DNA from: Shewanella benthica
GTDB taxonomy: Bacteria > Pseudomonadota > Gammaproteobacteria > Enterobacterales > Shewanellaceae
NCBI GenBank assembly: GCA_023284085.1
Contig: JAKVHY010000012.1
Location: 62,001 to 126,000, forward strand
DNA length: 64,000 nt
Direction: 5' to 3'
The position numbers and the translations under genes are program-made. Of the stretch, positions 8,482-15,733 are shown piece by piece. Numbering within the stretch: position 1 is the stretch's first letter; the number at the start of each line of letters is the position of its first letter. A model generated the notes under the pieces. The model was not told where the DNA came from, searched no databases, and was given only the letters and a program-made list of their open reading frames with translations.

Positions 8482-9054
8482 TTGCAGCATAATTTTCGTC
8501 AATTCACTCACAAGATCGCCATAGCGATGATCGCCGTTGTGCTTCTGCAGTTTGCAGGTGGCAACATGGGTGAGCATCAGTTGCATCTTGGTAGCCATGA
8601 CGAAGAACCTGCAAACCATCCTCATTTGCAATTTACTGCCCAAGTCACGACATTAGCGTTAGAGCAGTGCACCGCGTGTAACGACTTAAGCTATAGCGAT
8701 TCAGAGCATGCTAATCAAACTGCAGCGCATACGAATAGCTGTGATAGCTCCTTCGCCGATGGTGAATTGATATCAAACGATTATTTAGCATCAAATTTAG
8801 GTTTTTCATTTGAAGCGGCTTCTCTCTATGAGGAACTGCCTTCAGCTACTGAGATTCATAGTCATCAAATCAGCAAGACTGAGACTAAGCTTTTCGATCT
8901 CTGTTTAGACTGCCAATGTCATGGTGGACATGCCACCGTGATGACCAGCGGAACCAGCGAACCTTCAGTTCCGTTAAGCGATGAGTTCGTCGCCATGGTG
9001 AGCAATTACTTGCCTCCAGAGTCTCTACCCGATTACCGCCCTCCAATCGTATAA
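8482..9054 (+). CDS. His/Cys-rich exported protein upstream of CzcCBA
   Basis: A 190-residue protein that starts at a TTG (AAGG lies seven bases upstream). It has an N-terminal hydrophobic segment (IAIAMIAVVLLQFAGG) that should export or anchor it. The rest is rich in histidine and cysteine: EHQLHLGSHDEEPANHPHLQ, QCTACNDL, SEHANQTAAHTNSC and LCLDCQCHGGHA. The C-terminus ends in PDYRPPIV, a tail I associate with small DUF2946-like proteins next to efflux operons. Position just before an HME-type RND operon and the ligand-rich composition suggest periplasmic binding of Co, Zn, Cd, Cu or Ag, but this is inference. A spacer of 243 bp separates it from czcC, so it may have its own transcript. Confidence 0.6.
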   Translation: MQHNFRQFTHKIAIAMIAVVLLQFAGGNMGEHQLHLGSHDEEPANHPHLQFTAQVTTLALEQCTACNDLSYSDSEHANQTAAHTNSCDSSFADGELISNDYLASNLGFSFEAASLYEELPSATEIHSHQISKTETKLFDLCLDCQCHGGHATVMTSGTSEPSVPLSDEFVAMVSNYLPPESLPDYRPPIV

Positions 9055-9297
9055 CCCCTAAACTTGCTTTAAATAGCTTAATGCTATCTATCCATCGCAA
9101 GTAGAAAATCATGACTAACGTTAACTGGATCTTTAGGCCATTTGCCCAAACGATCTTAGAGATGATTTAACCCTAAAGCACTCTGTTATACCTGCAATGA
9201 TCTGGCTGCAAACATGTGTCCGTAATCACCTTGAGATTCGGCTTAACGTGCAGCACAGCTTTTGCTGAAAGAGATGGCTTTAGGGATAGGATATACA

Positions 9298-10641
9298 ATG
9301 AAAAAAACCATAATAGCCAGTCTGTTATTAGCCTATTTAACCGGTGGCGCAACATCTGTTCAGGCTGCTAACCAAGATTCGGTAGCAGTGGACAGCACTC
9401 TCAATAGCAGTGAAGCTTGGCTTGCCCAAGGCAATCAAACCGGCTTCAAGACTTGGTTGCCTGACTTGATGCAAACCTTCAATGCTCTGCCTGAAGTCGC
9501 AGCTCAAGAAGCCAGACGTAGTCAGGCAGAGTTCAGCATCAGGGCGGCAGATCAAGCAATCTACAATCCAGAGCTGGGCGTGAGCTACCAAAATGCCACC
9601 GACGATACTTATGCTCTGGATCTCAGTCAGACCATAGACTGGGGTGATAAGCGCGGCGCCGCCACCCGTATTGCTCAACTTCAATCCGAAATGTTACTTG
9701 CAGATATCACCTTAGAGCGAAGTCAGATGCTGGCAAGCGTGATTCAGGCGCTAGTAGAGCAATCCCAGAGCCGTAAGGCACTGGACTTTCAACGGCGACA
9801 GCTCGCCTCGTCTAAGCGTTCTCTGGATATTGCCAGACAGCAGTTACAGGTGGGAGACCTCTCATCGGTTGCCTTGCAGCTAGTACAGTTGGATGTGGCC
9901 AGCCGCGCTGCCGAGTATGCTATGGCCGAACAGGACTCGATCACAGCCGATACCAATGTCTTGATGCTATTAGGTGAGAGTGAAACGGCTTTCAGTGGGT
10001 TTATCGGTTCATTGAGCCTGCCAAGCATGTCGAGGCAGATAGACCCAGAGCTTCCCGCATTAAAGAGTGCTTATCAAGCCGTTATGCTGACCAAGCTCAA
10101 TGCCGAGCAAGTTAAAGCCGATACATCAGCCGATCCAACCATCAGCCTTAGCGCCGAACGTGAAGGCGAGGAAAACAAGGTAGGCATAGGGTTATCCATT
10201 CCGCTGCAGATCCGCAATAACTACAGTGATACCTTAGCGGTGGCGAGTCAGGAGATTGCCATTGCCGAGCAAACCTATCTAGCGCAAGAGCGAGTGCTCA
10301 AGCAACAACAGAAGAAGTTTTATTTGAGTATGCCCAGACTAACCGAGCGTTATCAAGAATGGCGTGAACTGGTGCTTAACTCGGGTCACGAGGCCGCATC
10401 GGGTCTGGCGCAGCAATGGCGCGCCGGTGACATAGATACCAGTGTTTACCTTCAAAGTCAGCGTCAACTGTCTACCAGTTACCTTATTGGTTTGTCCCTG
10501 GAGACAGCCCTGTATACCAGTTGGCTCGATTGGATGGGAGCCAGTGGTCAGCTGGAAGCATATTTGAATGCTCAGTTACCAAGACTATCAAAGACTAATC
10601 ACTCTGGCTCAGGGCAAAACACCTCTTCGGCTAAGTACTAA
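9298..10641 (+). CDS. czcC: Outer-membrane efflux protein, TolC family, CzcC-type
   Basis: The outer-membrane channel of a tripartite metal efflux pump. I chose the ATG at 9298 because it opens with a signal peptide (MKKTIIASLLLAYLTGGATSVQA); the upstream part of the frame looks non-coding. The 447-residue protein has the two long coiled-coil repeats of TolC-type channels (EARRSQAEFSIRAADQAIYNPELGVSY in the first half, QQLQVGDLSSVALQLVQLDVA in the next, and GEENKVGIGLSIPLQIRNNYSD at the start of the second). It lies six bases before the adaptor gene and is clearly in an operon with it and the pump. The metal cannot be read from this subunit. Confidence 0.87.
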   Translation: MKKTIIASLLLAYLTGGATSVQAANQDSVAVDSTLNSSEAWLAQGNQTGFKTWLPDLMQTFNALPEVAAQEARRSQAEFSIRAADQAIYNPELGVSYQNATDDTYALDLSQTIDWGDKRGAATRIAQLQSEMLLADITLERSQMLASVIQALVEQSQSRKALDFQRRQLASSKRSLDIARQQLQVGDLSSVALQLVQLDVASRAAEYAMAEQDSITADTNVLMLLGESETAFSGFIGSLSLPSMSRQIDPELPALKSAYQAVMLTKLNAEQVKADTSADPTISLSAEREGEENKVGIGLSIPLQIRNNYSDTLAVASQEIAIAEQTYLAQERVLKQQQKKFYLSMPRLTERYQEWRELVLNSGHEAASGLAQQWRAGDIDTSVYLQSQRQLSTSYLIGLSLETALYTSWLDWMGASGQLEAYLNAQLPRLSKTNHSGSGQNTSSAKY

Positions 10642-10646
10642 TTCAG

Positions 10647-11918
10647 ATGGGAACGCGAGTTATGAATACGATTAACAATAGATTTAACAGCATTGGCATG
10701 GATATGAACACGCAAAAAGAAGCAGTAGCAGCACCATTTCATCTGAGTGCGCTTGCCAGAGCCATGAGCTTTGCATTTTTAATGACCTTGACCGCGGCAG
10801 CCGCGATCCCCTCAAAGGCATTTGCCGGAGAAGGTCATGATCACGGCGCAGAAACGACTGAAACAGCTGAGATACCAGCTAAAAGTGATGGTCACGGTGC
10901 TGAGGAAAGTGAAGAGGAGCATGCGCTTAAGCTAACGGCTGTGCAGCAAGCCCTTGCCGGTATCGAGGTGACGCAACTCTCCGAGGAGATATTTAGCTTA
11001 GAGGCGGTTGCTACGGCGACTCTGGTTGTAGACAGAGACAGAACCATGACCTTGGCGCCCCAGCTCGATGTACGAGTATTGGCGCGTCATGTGGTTCCGG
11101 GCCAAGAAGTGAGTCAGGGCGACCCCTTGTTAACGCTTGGTGGTGTGGCGGTAGCTCAGGCTCAGGCCGATTATATTAATGCCGCGGCCGAGTGGAGCCG
11201 GGTTAAGCGCATGGGCAAGAGTGCCGTCAGTGCCAGTCGCCGCCTGCAGGCCCAGGTGGATGCCGAGCTTAAGCGTGCCATTCTCGAGGCGATGAAGATG
11301 ACATCGGCGCAGATCGCCAAATTAGAATCAAATCCAGGCACTATCGGTAGCTATCAGTTATTAGCTCCGATCAAGGGGCGTGTGCAGCAAGATCTGGCCA
11401 TGTTAGGCCAAGTGATCACTTCGGGTACCGCACTGATGCAGCTCACCGATGAATCACATCTCTGGGTCGAGGCTCAGGTTACTCCGGCTCAGTCGGAAAA
11501 CATCAGTGTCGGCAGTGAAGCCTTAGTACGTGTTGGTGACAGAAGCATCAAAGCCAAGATTATCGGCCGCTCCCATGAGCTAAACAGTGTGACGCGCACC
11601 GAGCAGATCTTGCTGAGTCTGGAAAATCCAGGCCATGTGATCCATGCCGGTCAGTTTGCCGAGCTTTACTTGCCCAATGCGGTACAAGGTGGGGTGATTC
11701 TACCCGACGCGGCCCTGACTCGTGGCGGCGATGGCGATTGGCAGGTGTTTATTCAAGATGAAGATGGCTTCGAAGCGGTAGAGGTCGAAGTGGTTGAGCG
11801 TCAGCGCGGCATGAACCTAGTTCGTGGCCTGACGCCTGGCAGTGATGTGGTGGTATCCGGGGCCTTTTTCCTGGCCTCTGAGCTGGCTAAGTCTGGCTTC
11901 GCTATCCACAACCACTAA
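10647..11918 (+). CDS. czcB: Efflux RND periplasmic adaptor, CzcB-type
   Basis: The membrane-fusion protein that bridges the pump and the outer-membrane channel. An N-terminal hydrophobic segment (ARAMSFAFLMTLTAAAAIPSKAFA) precedes a His-rich stretch, GEGHDHGAETTETAE and DGHGAEESEEEHA, typical of the heavy-metal adaptors and likely to bind the metal. Next come a lipoyl-like hairpin (LDVRVLARHVVPGQEVSQGDPLLTLGG), a helical hairpin, a second lipoyl half (YQLLAPIKGRVQQDLAMLGQVI) and beta-barrel domains. The first ATG (10647) has no ribosome site; the ATG at 10662 has GGGA at a better distance, so the start is uncertain by five codons. Spacing to neighbours is 5 and 26 bases. Confidence 0.87.
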   Translation: MGTRVMNTINNRFNSIGMDMNTQKEAVAAPFHLSALARAMSFAFLMTLTAAAAIPSKAFAGEGHDHGAETTETAEIPAKSDGHGAEESEEEHALKLTAVQQALAGIEVTQLSEEIFSLEAVATATLVVDRDRTMTLAPQLDVRVLARHVVPGQEVSQGDPLLTLGGVAVAQAQADYINAAAEWSRVKRMGKSAVSASRRLQAQVDAELKRAILEAMKMTSAQIAKLESNPGTIGSYQLLAPIKGRVQQDLAMLGQVITSGTALMQLTDESHLWVEAQVTPAQSENISVGSEALVRVGDRSIKAKIIGRSHELNSVTRTEQILLSLENPGHVIHAGQFAELYLPNAVQGGVILPDAALTRGGDGDWQVFIQDEDGFEAVEVEVVERQRGMNLVRGLTPGSDVVVSGAFFLASELAKSGFAIHNH

Positions 11919-11944
11919 TCTCTTAAAAGTTAAGGAACTCTCTT

Positions 11945-14900
11945 ATGTTGCAGAGACTGATTGAGGTTGCTATCCGCAACCGACTAATGGTGGTGCTGGC
12001 GCTTATTGCTGTCGCGATAGCCAGTGTGGCCATGTTACCCAAATTGAATCTGGATGCCTTTCCGGATGTGACCAATGTACAAGTTACCGTTAACACCGAG
12101 GCCGAGGGATTAGCGGCAGAAGAAGTTGAGAAGTTAATCAGTTATCCGGTCGAGTCGGCCATGTATGCCTTGCCTGCAGTGACTGAAGTACGTTCGCTAT
12201 CTCGCACTGGCTTATCCGTAGTGACCGTGGTGTTTGCCGAAGGCACAGATATCTATTTTGCCCGTCAGCAGGTGTTCGAACAGCTGCAGGCAGCCAGAGA
12301 GATGATCCCCGATGGGATCGGTGTGCCCGAAATTGGCCCCAATAGTTCGGGCCTGGGTCAGATCTATCAGTATATTCTTCGCGCCGACCCTGGGTCCGGC
12401 ATAGATGCTGCCGAACTGCGTAGCCTCAACGACTACCTGGTCAAGCTCATCATGATGCCTGTTGGTGGGGTGACCGAGGTGCTCTCATTCGGTGGCGATG
12501 TGCGTCAATATCAGGTGCAGATCGATCCGAATAAGCTGCGCAGTTATGGCCTCTCCATGGAACAAGTGACCACAGCGCTGGAAAGTAATAACCGTAACGC
12601 AGGTGGCTGGTTTATGGATCAGGGTCAGGAGCAACTGGTTGTTCGTGGCTATGGTCTCTTGCCAGCGGGTGATGCAGGGCTCAAGGCCATTGCTCAGATC
12701 CCCTTGACCGAAGTGGCGGGAACCCCTGTCAGGGTCAGTGATATCGCCAATGTGGATTACGGCAGCGAAATTCGTGTCGGCGCCGTGACCATGACTCGCC
12801 GTGACGAGGCGGGTAATCCCCAAAATCTGGGTGAAGTCGTTGCCGGGGTTATCCTCAAACGTATGGGAGCTAACACTAAGGCGACCATAGATGATATCAA
12901 TGCCAGGACTTCACTGGTAGAGCAGGCGCTTCCCGATGGTGTCACCTTCGAGGTGTTCTACGATCAGGCGGATCTGGTTGATCAGGCGGTAACTACGGTA
13001 CGTGATGCCCTGCTGATGGCGTTCGTGTTTATCGTGGTGATCTTGGCGCTGTTCTTAGTCAACATCCGCGCCACCATGTTGGTGTTACTGTCTATTCCGG
13101 TTTCTATCGGCCTGGCGCTGATGGTGATGTCATATTTCGGCATGTCGGCAAACCTGATGTCCTTGGGTGGACTGGCGGTGGCTATCGGTATGTTGGTGGA
13201 TGGCTCAGTGGTCATGGTTGAGAACATCTTCAAGCATCTGACCCAACCGGATAGACAGCATCTTAACGATGCCCGTAGTCGCGCCGATGGCGAGGCTGAC
13301 CCTTATCATGCCGATGAAGATGGCGTAGGAACACCGGCCCATAGCGAAACATCCTCAGCCATCGGCATGCGTGTCATGCTGGCGGCCAAGGAAGTTTGTA
13401 GCCCTATCTTCTTCGCAACAGCCATCATCATAGTGGTATTTGCGCCTCTGTTTGCCCTGGAAGGCGTCGAAGGTAAGCTGTTTCACCCCATGGCTATAAG
13501 TATCATATTGGCCATGCTATCGGCCTTAGTGGTGGCACTCGTTGCCGTACCGGCTCTCGCTGTGTATGCGTTCAAACGTGGCATCATCCTCAGAGAAAGT
13601 GTGGTGCTTAAGCCAATCGAGTCTGTGTATCGTCGCTTGTTGACGTTAACCATGGCGCGCCCTAAGACGGTAGCTCTCACGGCTGTGACGCTATTTGTGC
13701 TGAGCATGGCCTTACTGCCACGTTTAGGCACTGAGTTTGTGCCCGAGCTGGAAGAGGGCACCATCAACCTGCGGGTCACCTTAGCACCGACGGCGAGCCT
13801 AGGAACATCGTTGGATGTCGCCCCTAAACTTGAAGCCATCTTGCTCGAGTTCCCCGAGGTGGAATACGCCCTGAGTCGCATCGGTGCCCCCGAGCTTGGC
13901 GGCGATCCTGAGCCCGTGAGTAATATCGAGATTTATATTGGCCTCAAGCCAGTGGAAGAGTGGCAGTCGGCCTCGAACCGAGTCGAGTTGCAACAGTTGA
14001 TGGAGAAGAAGCTCAGTGTCTTCCCGGGCCTGTTGTTGACCTTCTCACAGCCCATCGCCACCCGAGTCGATGAACTGCTATCGGGCGTCAAGGCTCAGCT
14101 GGCGATCAAGATTTTTGGCCCCGACTTGGACGTGTTATCGGCAAGTGGCGGGAGACTCTCGGAGCTGGTATCAAAAATACCGGGTGCAGTGGATGTGTCA
14201 CTGGAGCAGGTCAGTGGTGAGGCTCAACTCGTGGTGAGACCTAAGCGTGATCTGCTGGCGCGTTATGGTATCAGTGTCGATGAGGTCATGAGCCTGGTTA
14301 GCCAAGGTATAGGTGGGGTAAGCGCCGGACAAGTGATCGATGGCAACGCCAGATACGACATCAATGTGCGCCTCGCCGAGCAATATCGTAACTCGCCGGA
14401 TGCCCTGAGAGATCTTCTCCTCAATGGCGTCAACGGTGCTACGGTACGTTTAGGCGAAGTGGCCAGTGTCGAAGTCGAGATGGCGCCGCCCAACATTCGC
14501 CGCGATGATGTGCAGCGCCGGGTCGTGGTGCAGGCGAACGTCTCTGGCCGCGATATGGGCTCGGTGGTAAAAGATATCTACGCCATTATTCCACAGGCTA
14601 AAATACCAGCGGGTTATACCGTGGTTGTCGGTGGTCAGTATGAGAATCAGCAAAGAGCCCAGCAAAAACTGATGCTAGTCGTGCCTATCTCTATCGGCCT
14701 GATTGCCCTGTTACTCTTCTTCTCATTTGGCTCGCTTAAGCAAGTGGCTCTCATCATGGCGAACGTGCCACTAGCCTTAATCGGTGGTGTGGTTGCCCTG
14801 TTTATCAGCGGAACTTACCTTTCGGTTCCTAGCTCCATCGGCTTTATCACCTTGTTCGGTGTCGCCGTGCTCAACGGTGTAGTGCTGGTGGACTCGATTA

Positions 14901-15193
14901 ACCAGAGAAGACAGCAGGCATTGCGAGAAGCTACCGGGACTCTTGGTCAAGGGGAAAGCCTCTATGATTCGGTTTATGAAGGCACGGTAGGGCGCTTGCG
15001 TCCGGTCTTGATGACGGCATTGACCTCGGCGCTCGGCCTTATTCCTATCTTGATCTCAACCGGGGTAGGCAGTGAAATTCAGCAGCCCTTGGCCGTGGTT
15101 ATTATAGGTGGCTTGTTTAGCTCCACTGCGTTGACGCTCTTGGTCTTGCCGACCCTGTATCGCTGGATATACAGAAGTGAAGAGAGAAACTAG
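11945..15193 (+). CDS. czcA: Heavy-metal efflux RND pump, CzcA-type
   Basis: The inner-membrane proton-driven pump of the Czc system. The 1082 residues carry the family layout: N-terminal LIEVAIRNRLMVVLALIAVAIAS, LNLDAFPDVTNVQV, a first group of membrane helices near residues 345-560, and a second group from about 900. The fourth helix has the HME-type sequence GGLAVAIGMLVDGSVVMVEN, with the acidic residues that mark mono- or divalent cation exporters as against drug pumps. The stretch HLNDARSRADGEADPYHADEDGVGTPAHSE, after this helix, is an acidic and His-containing loop that is longer than usual. The DGSVVMVEN form is typical of CzcA/CusA; the choice of ion (Co/Zn/Cd or Cu/Ag) is open. A strong terminator follows at 15383. 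Confidence 0.93.
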   Translation: MLQRLIEVAIRNRLMVVLALIAVAIASVAMLPKLNLDAFPDVTNVQVTVNTEAEGLAAEEVEKLISYPVESAMYALPAVTEVRSLSRTGLSVVTVVFAEGTDIYFARQQVFEQLQAAREMIPDGIGVPEIGPNSSGLGQIYQYILRADPGSGIDAAELRSLNDYLVKLIMMPVGGVTEVLSFGGDVRQYQVQIDPNKLRSYGLSMEQVTTALESNNRNAGGWFMDQGQEQLVVRGYGLLPAGDAGLKAIAQIPLTEVAGTPVRVSDIANVDYGSEIRVGAVTMTRRDEAGNPQNLGEVVAGVILKRMGANTKATIDDINARTSLVEQALPDGVTFEVFYDQADLVDQAVTTVRDALLMAFVFIVVILALFLVNIRATMLVLLSIPVSIGLALMVMSYFGMSANLMSLGGLAVAIGMLVDGSVVMVENIFKHLTQPDRQHLNDARSRADGEADPYHADEDGVGTPAHSETSSAIGMRVMLAAKEVCSPIFFATAIIIVVFAPLFALEGVEGKLFHPMAISIILAMLSALVVALVAVPALAVYAFKRGIILRESVVLKPIESVYRRLLTLTMARPKTVALTAVTLFVLSMALLPRLGTEFVPELEEGTINLRVTLAPTASLGTSLDVAPKLEAILLEFPEVEYALSRIGAPELGGDPEPVSNIEIYIGLKPVEEWQSASNRVELQQLMEKKLSVFPGLLLTFSQPIATRVDELLSGVKAQLAIKIFGPDLDVLSASGGRLSELVSKIPGAVDVSLEQVSGEAQLVVRPKRDLLARYGISVDEVMSLVSQGIGGVSAGQVIDGNARYDINVRLAEQYRNSPDALRDLLLNGVNGATVRLGEVASVEVEMAPPNIRRDDVQRRVVVQANVSGRDMGSVVKDIYAIIPQAKIPAGYTVVVGGQYENQQRAQQKLMLVVPISIGLIALLLFFSFGSLKQVALIMANVPLALIGGVVALFISGTYLSVPSSIGFITLFGVAVLNGVVLVDSINQRRQQALREATGTLGQGESLYDSVYEGTVGRLRPVLMTALTSALGLIPILISTGVGSEIQQPLAVVIIGGLFSSTALTLLVLPTLYRWIYRSEERN

Positions 15194-15231
15194 GTGCTAG
15201 GTGGTGTTAGTCACGAGGTACTAGGTTTGAG
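15190..15231. repeat. Degenerate tandem heptamers after czcA
   Basis: CTAGGTG is repeated exactly at 15190 and 15197. Then TTAG, CGAG, CTAG and TGAG follow at 7-base steps (15207, 15214, 15221, 15228). The first unit overlaps the czcA stop codon. Confidence 0.6.
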
Positions 15232-15727
15232 CTGTACCTCTCACCTCGAGACTTTCTTAGCTCTATCTTGAGCTAGATACTTTTTTAAAGCTGGAAGCTT
15301 AAAATGAGATGCGTAGCGTTAGTCTGCCGTCGCATCTTATATTCACTAGGTCACTTATTTTTCTGGTGAGTCGACTTATTACGCGCAGCAGGACGCTGCG
15401 CCTTTTTCTTTTTCCATGATTGTCCCCCCCCTTCTGCCTTTCCCTCTCTAAATTCGATTGAGTTACATTTTTTTCCATGTATTCATCTGCTGGCTAGGTT
15501 AATTGCAGCCCGTTATTCGCTACACTTTCATACCGCATGAAACATTTGTTAATTATTTTGGCGCTCGCCTCATCCTGTTAACTTCTTCTAATCGCTGTTT
15601 TTAAACAAGTTATTATTCCTGTCATGTTGCTGAAATGTTACTGAAACCTGCTGGCAGTCTTATTGTCATATTGGGCCGTTAGTTTTGTTTGCCTAAATAA
15701 CTCAATACTTTTATTCCGTCTGCGGAG
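15194..15727. other. Long intergenic region: heptamers, terminator, promoter of lipoprotein gene
   Basis: About 530 bases without a gene. It starts with the heptamer run, has a GATGCG/CGCATC hairpin around 15309-15338 and the strong terminator at 15383-15414, followed by a pyrimidine-rich tract (15420-15450). The remaining AT-rich 270 bases presumably hold the promoter of the lipoprotein gene; I do not see a clear operator. Confidence 0.6.
15383..15414 (+). terminator. Rho-independent terminator of czcCBA
   Basis: A perfect GCGCAGC/GCTGCGC stem (15383-15389 with 15395-15401) around a five-base loop is followed by CTTTTTCTTTTT. It is about 190 bases after czcA. Confidence 0.88.
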
Positions 15728-15733
15728 ATGACA

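Noticed and set aside
9111..9170. 19-residue frame (ATG to TAA) upstream of czcC
   Set aside because: No ribosome site and no reason beyond an open frame; too short to judge.
15420..15450. Pyrimidine-only tract, similar to one at 31113-31140, as a triplex or regulatory element
   Set aside because: Both are short, imperfect and lie after gene ends; chance or terminator-tail origin is enough to explain them.
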